64,000 nucleotides of DNA, from NCBI GenBank assembly GCA_016708585.1, contig JADJFK010000002.1, forward strand, positions 1 through 64,000, given 5' to 3'. This document shows positions 8,060-16,194 of the stretch, piece by piece. The stretch's first letter is position 1, and every line of letters starts with the position of its first letter. This DNA is from Sulfuritalea sp. Its GTDB lineage: Bacteria; Pseudomonadota; Gammaproteobacteria; Burkholderiales; Rhodocyclaceae. A program made the position numbers and the translations under genes. The notes beneath the pieces are model-generated. The model did no database searches and was not told the origin of the DNA. It worked only from the letters and a program-made list of their open reading frames with translations.

Positions 8060-9283
8060 ATGGATTTCGACTACTCCCCCAAGGTCCGCGACCTGCAGAA
8101 GCGCCTCGTCGCCTTCATGGACGAGCACATCTATCCGAACGAGGCCGTGTTCGACGAGGAAGTGGAGGCCAACCGTGCCGCCGGCAATCCCTGGGTGCCG
8201 ACCGCGGTCATGGAACAACTCAAGGACAAGGCTCGCGCCGCCGGCCTGTGGAACCTCTTCCTGCCGCAGTCGGAGCGCGGCGCCGGCCTGACCAACCTCG
8301 AATACGCGCCGCTGTGCGAGATCATGGGCCGCTCCCACATCGCGCCGGAAGCCTTCAACTGCAATGCACCCGACACCGGCAACATGGAAACCATCGAACG
8401 CTACGGCAACGACGCGCAGCGCAAGGAGTGGCTGCTGCCTCTGCTCGACGGGAAGATCCGTTCGGCCTTCGCCATGACCGAGCCGGGCGTGGCGTCCAGC
8501 GATGCCACCAACATCGCGTCGCGCATCGTGCGTGACGGCGACCACTACGTGATCAACGGCCGCAAGTGGTGGATCTCCGGTGCGCCCGATCCGCGCTGCA
8601 GGATCCTCATCTTCATGGGCAAGACCGATCCCGACAATCCCGACCGCCACCGGCAGCAGTCGATGGTGCTGGTGCCGATGGACACGCCGGGCGTCACCCG
8701 CGTCCGCCCGCTCAACGTCTTCGGCTACGACCACGCGCCGCACGGCCACGGCGAGCTCGACTTCAAGGACGTGCGGGTGCCCGTGGCCAACATCCTGCTC
8801 GGCGAAGGGCGCGGCTTCGAGATCGCCCAGGGGCGGCTGGGCCCGGGCCGCATCCACCACTGCATGCGCCTGATCGGCCTGGCCGAGCGCGCGCTGGAAC
8901 TGATGTGCCGCCGGGCGCTTGCGCGCGTGGCCTTCCACAAGCCGGTGGCGGAACAGGGCGTGACGCGCGAGCGCATCGCCGAGGCGCGCATCCTGATCGA
9001 CCAGGCGCGCCTCCTGACGCTGAACGCGGCGTGGAAGATGGACACCGCCGGCAACAAGGTGGCGAAGCAGGAAATCGCCATGATCAAGGTCGCCGCGCCC
9101 AACATGGCGCTGCAGGTGATCGACTGGGCGATGCAGGCGCATGGCGGCGGCGGCGTCTGCGACGACTTCCCGCTGGCCGCGGCCTACGCCCACGCGCGCA
9201 CGCTGCGCTTCGCCGACGGCCCCGACGAAGTGCATCGCAACGCCATCGCCAAGCAGGAGCTGGCGCGTTACGCGGGCAGGTAG
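8060..9283 (+). CDS. Acyl-CoA dehydrogenase, ACAD10/11-like
   Basis: A 407-residue FAD-dependent acyl-CoA dehydrogenase. Visible landmarks are FAMTEPGVASSDATN (flavin/substrate contact), HYVINGRKWWISG and the C-terminal QAHGGGGVCDDFPLA...RFADGPDEVHRNAIAKQEL. The sequence is closest in character to the group paired with APH-type kinases rather than to classical fatty-acid enzymes. It follows the kinase gene by 85 bases. A dispersed-repeat copy and a strong bidirectional terminator follow the stop, separating it from the convergent thiolase. Confidence 0.9.
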   Translation: MDFDYSPKVRDLQKRLVAFMDEHIYPNEAVFDEEVEANRAAGNPWVPTAVMEQLKDKARAAGLWNLFLPQSERGAGLTNLEYAPLCEIMGRSHIAPEAFNCNAPDTGNMETIERYGNDAQRKEWLLPLLDGKIRSAFAMTEPGVASSDATNIASRIVRDGDHYVINGRKWWISGAPDPRCRILIFMGKTDPDNPDRHRQQSMVLVPMDTPGVTRVRPLNVFGYDHAPHGHGELDFKDVRVPVANILLGEGRGFEIAQGRLGPGRIHHCMRLIGLAERALELMCRRALARVAFHKPVAEQGVTRERIAEARILIDQARLLTLNAAWKMDTAGNKVAKQEIAMIKVAAPNMALQVIDWAMQAHGGGGVCDDFPLAAAYAHARTLRFADGPDEVHRNAIAKQELARYAGR

Positions 9284-9316
9284 GCAGGGGCGGCGGCAGA
9301 AGGATTTCCGCCGCGC

Positions 9317-9340
9317 AAAAGTCGGCGCCGGCGACACGGC
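9317..9340 (+). repeat. Dispersed 24-bp repeat, copy 2
   Basis: Exact consensus copy containing AAAGTCGGCGCCGGCGACAC. It lies 34 bases after the acyl-CoA dehydrogenase stop and just before the terminator. Confidence 0.85.
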
Positions 9341-9361
9341 AATTCTCGCCGCGCCCGATGA

Positions 9362-9406
9362 GCGGAAACAAAAAAACCCGGCCGAGGCCGGGTTTTTTGT
9401 TTCCGC
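9362..9406. terminator. Bidirectional intrinsic terminator
   Basis: The stem CCCGGCC-ga-GGCCGGG is flanked by seven A and six T, and the complementarity extends outward (GCGGAAAC/GTTTCCGC). It serves both the rightward acyl-CoA dehydrogenase and the leftward thiolase. Confidence 0.93.
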
Positions 9407-9421
9407 GGGGAAACGCGGCGC

Positions 9422-10609
9422 TTAGATCATTTCCCAGATCGTGGTGATGCCCTGGCCGCCGCCGATGCACATGGTGGCGAGGCAGTACTTGCTGCCGATG
9501 CGACGCGCCTCGTAGAGGGCCTTGGTGATGATCACCGTGCCGGATGCGCCGATCGGGTGGCCGATGGCGATCGCGCCGCCGTTGGGGTTGGTCTTCTTCG
9601 GGTCGAGGCCGAGCACCTTGGCCACGGACAGCGACTGCGCGGCGAAGGCTTCGTTGGATTCGATGACGCCGATGTCGTCGAGCTTGAGGCCGGCCCGGGC
9701 CAGCGCGATGCGCGTGGAGGGGATCGGGCCTTCGCCCATGACGTCGTTGGGTACGCCGCCGATACCGTAGGCGACCAGGCGCGCCATTGCCTTGTGGCCG
9801 CCGGCGGCCGCCTTGGCAGCGTCGGCCAGCACCAGGAAGGCGGCGCCGTCGTTGATGCCGGAGGCATTGCCGGCGGTGACGGTGCCGGCCTTGTCGAAGG
9901 CCGGCTTCATCTTGGCCAGGCTTTCCATGGTGGTGCCGGCCTTGATGTGCTCGTCGGTGTCGAACACGACGTCGCCCTTGCGCGTCTTCAGCGTGATCGG
10001 CACGATCTGTTCCTTGAAGTAGCCGGCGGCGACCGCTGCGGCGGCGCGGCGCTGCGATTCGCAGGCGAACTCGTCCTGCTGCTCGCGCGTCAGGCCGTGC
10101 TTCTTGGCCAGGTTCTCGGCGGTGATGCCCATGTGGCCGGCGCCGAACGGGTCGGTCAGGGCGCAAACCATGGCGTCGAGCATCTTGGTGTCGCCCATGC
10201 GCGCGCCGGTGCGCATCGCCGTCGACAGGTAGGCGCCGCGCGACATGACCTCGACGCCGCCGCCGATGGCGAAATCGGCATCGCCGAGCATGATGGCCTG
10301 GGCGGAATTGACGACGGCCTGCTGTGCCGAGCCGCACAGGCGGTTGACCTGGAAGGCCACCGATTCCATGCTCATGCCGCCCTGGATGGTCGCATTGCGA
10401 TGGACGTAGGCGTAGCGGGATTCGGTGGGAACCACGTTGCCGACGGTGGCGAAGGTGACGGCCTTGGGATCGACGCCGGAACGCGCGATGGCCTCCTTGA
10501 TGACCAGGCCGCCCAGGTCGGCCGGTTCCATGCCGGCCAGCGAACCATTGAACGTGCCCACGGCGGAACGTACGGCGCTCAGTACAACGACTTCTCTCTT
10601 GTCAGCCAT
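9422..10609 (-). CDS. Acetyl-CoA C-acyltransferase (thiolase)
   Basis: A 395-residue thiolase that condenses or cleaves acyl-CoA units. The nucleophilic cysteine lies in NRLCGSAQQA. The second pair of active-site motifs, IAIGHPIGASG and CIGGGQG near the C-terminus, are intact. It is probably the last gene of a leftward group nudL-cobD-thiolase (21 bases behind the CobD-like gene). Opposite it stands the acyl-CoA dehydrogenase operon. Acetoacetyl-CoA thiolase or 3-ketoacyl-CoA thiolase cannot be told apart here. Confidence 0.92.
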   Translation of the reverse strand: MADKREVVVLSAVRSAVGTFNGSLAGMEPADLGGLVIKEAIARSGVDPKAVTFATVGNVVPTESRYAYVHRNATIQGGMSMESVAFQVNRLCGSAQQAVVNSAQAIMLGDADFAIGGGVEVMSRGAYLSTAMRTGARMGDTKMLDAMVCALTDPFGAGHMGITAENLAKKHGLTREQQDEFACESQRRAAAAVAAGYFKEQIVPITLKTRKGDVVFDTDEHIKAGTTMESLAKMKPAFDKAGTVTAGNASGINDGAAFLVLADAAKAAAGGHKAMARLVAYGIGGVPNDVMGEGPIPSTRIALARAGLKLDDIGVIESNEAFAAQSLSVAKVLGLDPKKTNPNGGAIAIGHPIGASGTVIITKALYEARRIGSKYCLATMCIGGGQGITTIWEMI

Positions 10610-10630
10610 CGAAAACTCCTTATCAGATAA

Positions 10631-11566
10631 TCAACCGCCGACCCATCCGGAAACCCAGATCAGGGCCAGCACTGCCAGACCAAGCACGAGACTGCGCCAG
10701 ACCAGGCCTATCGTGCTCTGCATGAAATCGGGGTCGGCATCTTCACCCAACCCCAGTTCGGGACGATCAGCGGACTCGTCCATTTCCTGAATCGCTTCGT
10801 GCACCGGCATTCCGAGGCGCACCCCGAGGGCGCCGGCACCACTGGCGAGAAGTATACCGGAGCCGGCTTCCGGCCACCTTACAGCCTGCGTGCGCCAGCA
10901 ATGCACCGCATCCTCGAAATCGCCGACCACGGCAAACGAGGCCGCGGTAACGCGGATCGGCACCCAGTCGATCAGCGCGAAGGCCTGGTGCGCGAACTGG
11001 CCGAACTCGCCGAACTCGGCTTCGCTGCGCCGGCCCCAGTGGTCGTCGAAGGTATGCGCGAGGCGGTAGAACAGGGCGCCGGCCGGGCCCAGCAGCGCGA
11101 ACCAGAGCAGCGGCGCGAACACGTGCCGATGTGCCGAGAGCAGGGCTTCTTCGATGGCCAGGCGGGCGATGTCGCCCGACGTGAGGCGGTCGCCGGCGCG
11201 ATGACGCCACTGCGCGAGCAACTGGCGCGCCTGGTCGAATTCGCCTTGACGCAGCGCCAGGTGGATGTTGGTAAAGAAATGGCTGAACTGGCGAAAACCC
11301 ATGGTCAGGTAGAGGACGCCGATGCCCAGCAGGAAGGCCAGCAGCGGCTGGAAGTACATCAGCAAGCCGTGCAGCAGCGACACCAGTGCCGCCGGCAGGG
11401 CCACGCCCAGCCCCCAGGCGACGGCGCCGTGGCTGCGTCCGCCGTCGTTGAATTTTTCCTCGAGGAAGCCCGCCAGCCGCGCCACCGGATCGAGCACCAC
11501 GCGCTGCACCGGCAGCGCGCGCACCTGTTCGACAAGCAGGACGATGACGATGGACAGCAGCGTCAT
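10631..11566 (-). CDS. CobD/CbiB-family membrane protein
   Basis: A 311-residue integral membrane protein with an N-terminal hydrophobic segment (LLSIVIVLLVEQVRAL), several helices around residues 50-95 and 135-160, and a final helix (SLVLGLAVLALIWVSGW). It resembles the CobD/CbiB group (adenosylcobinamide-phosphate synthase and AmpE relatives), but no other cobalamin gene is nearby, so the enzymatic role is doubtful. It starts five bases after the CoA pyrophosphatase stop, indicating coupling. Confidence 0.7.
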   Translation of the reverse strand: MTLLSIVIVLLVEQVRALPVQRVVLDPVARLAGFLEEKFNDGGRSHGAVAWGLGVALPAALVSLLHGLLMYFQPLLAFLLGIGVLYLTMGFRQFSHFFTNIHLALRQGEFDQARQLLAQWRHRAGDRLTSGDIARLAIEEALLSAHRHVFAPLLWFALLGPAGALFYRLAHTFDDHWGRRSEAEFGEFGQFAHQAFALIDWVPIRVTAASFAVVGDFEDAVHCWRTQAVRWPEAGSGILLASGAGALGVRLGMPVHEAIQEMDESADRPELGLGEDADPDFMQSTIGLVWRSLVLGLAVLALIWVSGWVGG

Positions 11567-11571
11567 GGGGC

Positions 11572-12141
11572 TCAGGTTTCCGGGTAAAGGAAACGGTGCA
11601 GGGTCACCAGCATCCCGGCGGTGGCGCCCCAGATGAAATAGCCCTGCCAGGGCATGGCCCAGTATTCGTGGCGGGCGCCGCGTACTTCGATGCTCTGGCG
11701 CTGGTGGTTGTTGCGGTCGAGCAGGAATTCGAGCGGGGGCTCGAAAACTTCGGCGACTTCAAAATCGTCGAGCTTCAGGTTCAGCGGCGGCGTCACCAGG
11801 CCGACCACCGGCGTGATGACGAAGCCGGTGCCGGTGCGGTATTCCGGCAGGCGGCCGAGGATTTCGACCTGGCATGCGGCAATGCCGACTTCCTCGGCGG
11901 CCTCGCGCAGTGCGGTGGCTTCGGGCGAGGTGTCGCTATCCTCGCAGCGCCCGCCGGGAAAGCTCACCTGGCCGCCATGGTCGCGCAGGTGCGCGGTGCG
12001 CTGGGTCAGCAACATGGTGGGACCGGTCTCGCGCACGATCACCGGCACCAGCACGGCGGCGGGAATCAGTTCCCTGTCTTCGTCAAACGTGGTTTCGGTG
12101 ACGGCAGGCGCAACCCGACCTTCGCTGAATCGACGACGCAT
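11572..12141 (-). CDS. Nudix hydrolase, CoA pyrophosphatase (NudL-like)
   Basis: A 189-residue Nudix protein with a full box: GG..., then ALREAAEEVGI, following QVSFPGGRCED. The preceding text LTQRTAHLRDHGGQVSFPGG and the later LPEYRTGTGF are typical of CoA pyrophosphatases, which cut CoA to 3',5'-ADP and phosphopantetheine. The ORF can begin at an ATG at 12198, but that codon overlaps the start of the divergent amidotransferase and has no ribosome site. I prefer the ATG at 12141, which follows a GGAGGT at somewhat long spacing. Confidence 0.85.
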   Translation of the reverse strand: MRRRFSEGRVAPAVTETTFDEDRELIPAAVLVPVIVRETGPTMLLTQRTAHLRDHGGQVSFPGGRCEDSDTSPEATALREAAEEVGIAACQVEILGRLPEYRTGTGFVITPVVGLVTPPLNLKLDDFEVAEVFEPPLEFLLDRNNHQRQSIEVRGARHEYWAMPWQGYFIWGATAGMLVTLHRFLYPET

Positions 12142-12196
12142 CAGGGACAGCAGACCTCCGCTAGAATTCGGGCCTGCATTTACAAAAGACTCCGGC

Positions 12197-12901
12197 ATGA
12201 AACCGATCGCAATATTCCGTCATAACCCCGGCGAGGGCCCGGGCTATTTTGCCACATTCCTCGACCGCCATTCCCTGCCGTGGAAACTGTTCAAGGTCGA
12301 CGAAGGCGTGTCGCCACCGCCGACTTCCGGGGGATTTTCGGGACTCTGCTTCATGGGCGGACCGATGAGCGTGAATGACGATCTGCCGTGGATTCAAACG
12401 ACACTGCAACTGATTCGCGCGGCCGACACGGCGGGAGTTCCCGTCATCGGCCATTGCCTGGGCGGACAACTCATGGCCAGGGCCTTCGGCGGCACGGTGA
12501 CGGGAAACCCGGTCAAGGAGATCGGCTGGGGTACGGTCGAGGCCACGCCGGATGCCGCAGCGACGGAGTGGCTGGGGGATACCGCACGCTTCGAGGCCTT
12601 CCACTGGCACGGCGAGACCTTCTCCATCCCGCCCGGCGCCACCCGCATCCTGCAAAGCGCCCATTGCGCCAACCAGGCCTTCGTCCGCGGCCCGCACCTG
12701 GGCCTGCAATGCCATGTCGAGATGACCGACTCCATGATCCGCCTCTGGTGCCGGCAATGGGCCGCGGAAGGCGTGCCGGCATCGGCCTCGGTGCAGACGC
12801 CGGAACAGATGGAAGAAAACATCGGGGCGCGCATTGCGGCAATGCGCGCGGTGGCGGACCGGCTTTACACGCGCTGGATCGACGGCCTGGACAGGAGCTG
12901 A
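12197..12901 (+). CDS. Class I glutamine amidotransferase-like protein
   Basis: A 234-residue protein with the class I amidotransferase triad. The nucleophile lies in IGHCLGGQLMARAFGG, and the His/Glu pair in LGLQCHVEMTD near residue 177. No synthetase domain is fused, as in the GuaA-like stand-alone family (COG0518). Relatives act on small molecules such as gamma-glutamyl compounds; the substrate here is not known. The gene starts divergently from nudL with overlapping ATG triplets. A dispersed-repeat copy starts exactly at the last base of its stop codon. Confidence 0.82.
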   Translation: MKPIAIFRHNPGEGPGYFATFLDRHSLPWKLFKVDEGVSPPPTSGGFSGLCFMGGPMSVNDDLPWIQTTLQLIRAADTAGVPVIGHCLGGQLMARAFGGTVTGNPVKEIGWGTVEATPDAAATEWLGDTARFEAFHWHGETFSIPPGATRILQSAHCANQAFVRGPHLGLQCHVEMTDSMIRLWCRQWAAEGVPASASVQTPEQMEENIGARIAAMRAVADRLYTRWIDGLDRS

Positions 12902-12924
12902 AAACTCGGCACCGGCGACACGGC
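12901..12924 (+). repeat. Dispersed 24-bp repeat, copy 3
   Basis: Copy with two changes in the left half (CTCGGCACC for GTCGGCGCC). It begins on the final base of the amidotransferase stop and ends 11 bases before the convergent yajQ stop. Confidence 0.78.
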
Positions 12925-12935
12925 GCCGCGCAGCG

Positions 12936-13430
12936 TCAGTCGCGGAAGTTGCCGTACTGCAACGGGAAGTCGGTGACCGACTTCTTCACCAGCGCGATCG
13001 CTTCCTGCAGCAGGTCGCGCTTGGCGCCGGTGACGCGCACGGCGTCGCCCTGGATGCTGGCCTGGACCTTGAGCTTGCTGTCCTTGATCATCTTGACGAT
13101 CTGTTTCGCCAGTTCCTGCTCGATGCCGACCTTGATGGTCAACACCTGCTTGGACTTGTTGCCGCCCACCGACTGCAGCGGACCGTGGTCGAGGCGCTTG
13201 GTGCTCTCACGCTCCTTCTTTTCCATTTCCGGAAAAAGGATATCCTTGATCTGGCCGAGCTGGAATTCGGAATCGCCATGCAGGGTGATCAGCTTGTCCT
13301 TCTCGTTGAGCTCGACGCGCGCCGAGGTGCCCTTGAAGTCGTAGCGGTTGCCGATGTGGCGACCGGCGACGTCAACGGCATTCTTCAGCGCGACGATATC
13401 CGCTTCGGAGGTGATGTCGAATGAAGGCAT
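12936..13430 (-). CDS. YajQ-family nucleotide-binding protein
   Basis: A 164-residue YajQ/UPF0234 protein, opening MPSFDITSEADIVALKNAVD with IGNRYDFKG and ending FPLQYGNFRD, all family signatures. It has two ferredoxin-like halves. Members bind nucleic acids or, in some species, cyclic di-GMP. Length and both ends are standard. It follows ppnP by 15 bases and probably shares its transcript. Confidence 0.95.
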   Translation of the reverse strand: MPSFDITSEADIVALKNAVDVAGRHIGNRYDFKGTSARVELNEKDKLITLHGDSEFQLGQIKDILFPEMEKKERESTKRLDHGPLQSVGGNKSKQVLTIKVGIEQELAKQIVKMIKDSKLKVQASIQGDAVRVTGAKRDLLQEAIALVKKSVTDFPLQYGNFRD

Positions 13431-13445
13431 GGCACGCTCTCCCGC

Positions 13446-13757
13446 TTATGCGAAATGGCAGACGTAGTGATAGGGCTCGCCGCTGACTTCGATCTCGAAG
13501 CTCGAATTGCCCGGCACCTTGAAGCTCTGGCCGGCGCCGCTGGTCTGCCAGTCCTCGCCCTTGATGCGATAGCGGCAAACGCCGGAAACGCACTCCATGA
13601 TTTCCGCCACGCCGGTGTTGAAGGTCAGCGTCGCCGGCAGGATCACGCCGACGCTTTTTTTGGTGCCGTCGGGTAGCTGCACGGTATGGCTGACGCACTT
13701 GCCGTCGAAATAGACGTTGGCCTTCTTCAACACGGCGACATTATCGAACTGCGACAT
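13446..13757 (-). CDS. ppnP: Pyrimidine/purine nucleoside phosphorylase (PpnP)
   Basis: A 103-residue single-cupin protein of the DUF1255 family: FDNVAVLKKANVYFDGKCVSHTV, then GVILPATLTFNTGVAEIMECVSG and FKVPGNSSFEIEV. E. coli PpnP phosphorolyses several nucleosides to base and pentose-1-phosphate. I chose the ATG at 13757, at the conserved N-terminus; the frame remains open further upstream across the DUF2788 gene but that part has no family resemblance. Confidence 0.9.
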   Translation of the reverse strand: MSQFDNVAVLKKANVYFDGKCVSHTVQLPDGTKKSVGVILPATLTFNTGVAEIMECVSGVCRYRIKGEDWQTSGAGQSFKVPGNSSFEIEVSGEPYHYVCHFA

Positions 13758-13758
13758 A

Positions 13759-13968
13759 TCAGATCCCCCACAATTTCTGAATGATGAATTTTGCAACGAA
13801 GCCCAGCATGCCGAACGCGAGAACGAAGAACAGGATGAAGGTGCCGAGCTTGCCCGCCTTGGACTTCCATGCCAGCTCGCCGATGATGAACAGCATGTAG
13901 AGCATGAAGGCCCCAAGGCCGAAGGTCATGCCGAACTCCGCCAGTTGCTCCTCGGAAAAGCCGAACAT
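13759..13968 (-). CDS. Small inner-membrane protein, DUF2788-like
   Basis: A 69-residue protein with two predicted transmembrane helices, about residues 14-33 (FGLGAFMLYMLFIIGELAW) and 41-62 (LGTFILFFVLAFGMLGFVAKF), joined by a short basic loop WKSKAGK. The pattern matches small DUF2788 membrane proteins of unknown role. It ends one base before ppnP begins and follows argG by 30 bases. Confidence 0.75.
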   Translation of the reverse strand: MFGFSEEQLAEFGMTFGLGAFMLYMLFIIGELAWKSKAGKLGTFILFFVLAFGMLGFVAKFIIQKLWGI

Positions 13969-13998
13969 GGGCGCCCGCCCTCCACCTCGCTCGCTGCA

Positions 13999-15261
13999 TC
14001 AGCCTTTCTTCTTGCCGCCGCGGCCCTCCGCCCGGTTGGCCGCGATGCGCATGCGCAGCGCATTGAGGCGGATGAAGCCGTGGGCGTCCTTCTGGTTGTA
14101 GGCGCCGGCGTCGTCCTCGAAGGTGGCGATGGTCGGGTCGAACAGCGAATCGGTCTTCGAATCGCGGCCGGACACGATCACATTGCCCTTGTACAGCTTG
14201 AGCCGGACCCAGCCGTTGACGGTCTGCTGGGTGTGGTCGATCAGGGCCTGCAGCGCCTTGCGCTCCGGGCTCCACCAGTAGCCGTTGTAGATCAGTGACG
14301 CATAGCGCGGCATCAGGTCGTCCTTGAGGTGGGCCACTTCGCGGTCGAGGCAGATCGACTCGATGGCGCGATGGGCGCGGAGCATGATGGTGCCGCCCGG
14401 GGTTTCATAGCAGCCGCGCGACTTCATGCCGACGTAGCGGTTCTCGACCAGGTCCAGCCGCCCGATGCCGTGCTTGCCGCCGAGCTGGTTGAGCGCCGCG
14501 AGCAGCTGATGGGGCTTCATCTTGTTGCCGTTCAAGGCCACCGGATCGCCGTTGCGGTATTCGATGTCGAGGTACTCGGCCTGGTTGGGCGCCTTCTCCG
14601 GCGACACGGTCCAGCGCCACATCGACTCCTCGGCCTCGGCCGACGGGTCTTCGAGGTGGCGGCCCTCGTAGGAAATGTGCAGCAGGTTGGCGTCCATCGA
14701 ATAGGGCGAGCCGCCCTTCTTGTGCTTCATCTCGACCGGGATGCCGTTCTTCTCGGCGTAGGCCATCAGCTTTTCGCGCGAGAGCAGGTCCCACTCGCGC
14801 CACGGCGCGATGACCCGCACGTTGGGCATCAGCGCATAGGCGCCGAGCTCGAAGCGGACCTGGTCGTTGCCCTTGCCCGTGGCGCCGTGCGAGATCGAGT
14901 TGGCGCCGACCTTCTTCGCGATCTCGACCATGCGCTTGGCGATCAGCGGCCGCGCGATCGAGGTGCCGAGCAGGTATTCGCCTTCATAGACGGTGTTGCA
15001 GCGGAACATCGGGAAGACGAAATCGCGGACGAATTCCTCGCGCAGGTCGTCGATGAAAATGTTCTTCGGCTTGATGCCCATTTTCAGCGCCTTGGTGCGC
15101 GCCGGCTCCAGTTCCTCGCCCTGCCCCAGGTCGGCGGTGAAGGTCACCACCTCGCAGTGGTAGGTGTCCTGCAACCACTTGAGGATGACCGACGTATCCA
15201 GTCCGCCCGAATAGGCGAGGACGACCTTGTTGCTTTCCGCTTTCTTTGCCGCTTTCATCAT
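13999..15261 (-). CDS. argG: Argininosuccinate synthase
   Basis: It joins citrulline and aspartate with ATP in arginine synthesis. The PP-loop ATP motif AYSGGLDTS lies near residue 19, and the 420-residue length is normal. The tandem ATG ATG at 15261/15258 follows GAGGGAAGA; a more upstream ATG at 15276 would overlap argF and is less likely. It is the third gene of argD-argF-argG. No ArgR-type operator was identified with confidence. Confidence 0.96.
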   Translation of the reverse strand: MMKAAKKAESNKVVLAYSGGLDTSVILKWLQDTYHCEVVTFTADLGQGEELEPARTKALKMGIKPKNIFIDDLREEFVRDFVFPMFRCNTVYEGEYLLGTSIARPLIAKRMVEIAKKVGANSISHGATGKGNDQVRFELGAYALMPNVRVIAPWREWDLLSREKLMAYAEKNGIPVEMKHKKGGSPYSMDANLLHISYEGRHLEDPSAEAEESMWRWTVSPEKAPNQAEYLDIEYRNGDPVALNGNKMKPHQLLAALNQLGGKHGIGRLDLVENRYVGMKSRGCYETPGGTIMLRAHRAIESICLDREVAHLKDDLMPRYASLIYNGYWWSPERKALQALIDHTQQTVNGWVRLKLYKGNVIVSGRDSKTDSLFDPTIATFEDDAGAYNQKDAHGFIRLNALRMRIAANRAEGRGGKKKG

Positions 15262-15268
15262 TCTTCCC

Positions 15269-16192
15269 TCAGTCATTCACCCTGCCCAGGAGCAGGAATT
15301 CCATCAAAGCCTTCTGCGCGTGCAGTCTGTTCTCGGCCTCGTCCCACACCACGCTTTGCGGCCCGTCTATCACTGCCGCCGCGACTTCCTCGCCGCGATG
15401 CGCCGGCAGGCAGTGCATGAATACGGCATCGGATTTCGCCGCGCGCATCATCTCCGCGTCGACCTGCCAATCGGCGAAATCGCGCAGGCGTTCTTCGTTT
15501 TCCGCCTCGAAACCCATCGAGGTCCATACGTCCGTGGTCACCAGGTCGGCGCCACGCGCCGCATCCATCGGATCGGCGAACTGCTCGAAGTGGTCGGTAC
15601 CGTGCAGGCCGGCGCGCTCGGCTTCGACTTCGTAACCCGGAGGTGTGGACACCTTTACCTTGAAGTCGAAGATCTCCGCCGCCTGCAACCAGGTGTTGCA
15701 GACGTTGTTCGAATCGCCGATCCAGGCCACGGTCCTGCCCTGGATCGCGCCGCGGTGCTCGATGAAGGTGAAGATGTCGGCCAGGATCTGGCAGGGGTGG
15801 TATTCGTTGGTCAGGCCGTTGATCACCGGTACCCGCGAATGGCCGGCGAAACGCTCGATGATCGCCTGCTCGAAGGTGCGGATCATGACGATGTCGCTCA
15901 TGCGCGAAATCACCTGCGCCGCGTCCTCCACCGGTTCGCCGCGCCCCAGTTGCGAGTCGCGCGTGTTGAGGTAGATCGCAGAACCGCCGAGCTGGTGCAT
16001 GCCGGCCTCGAAGGACAGGCGGGTGCGGGTGCTGGCCTTCTCGAAGATCATCACCAGCGTGCGGTCCTGCAGGGGCCAATGGCGCTGGTAGGCCTTGAAG
16101 CGCGCCTTGATGATACGCGTGCGTTCGAACAGGTAGGCGAGTTCGTCGCGCGCCAGATCCTTCATCTGCAGGAAATGCCGCGGCGTCGCCAT
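15269..16192 (-). CDS. argF: Ornithine carbamoyltransferase
   Basis: A 307-residue enzyme making citrulline from ornithine and carbamoyl phosphate. It shows the carbamoyl-phosphate site STRTRLSFE, the HPCQILAD motif and the ornithine-side HCLPAHRG. It begins two bases after the argD stop, and its stop is seven bases before argG, so the three genes are one transcript. The frame is open far upstream inside argD but the ATG at 16192 gives the family N-terminus. Confidence 0.97.
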   Translation of the reverse strand: MATPRHFLQMKDLARDELAYLFERTRIIKARFKAYQRHWPLQDRTLVMIFEKASTRTRLSFEAGMHQLGGSAIYLNTRDSQLGRGEPVEDAAQVISRMSDIVMIRTFEQAIIERFAGHSRVPVINGLTNEYHPCQILADIFTFIEHRGAIQGRTVAWIGDSNNVCNTWLQAAEIFDFKVKVSTPPGYEVEAERAGLHGTDHFEQFADPMDAARGADLVTTDVWTSMGFEAENEERLRDFADWQVDAEMMRAAKSDAVFMHCLPAHRGEEVAAAVIDGPQSVVWDEAENRLHAQKALMEFLLLGRVND

Positions 16193-16194
16193 GA

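Noticed and set aside
12305..12325. GTGTCGCCACCGCCGACTT in the amidotransferase gene as a repeat copy
   Set aside because: The core is mismatched and shorter than in the other copies; chance similarity cannot be excluded.
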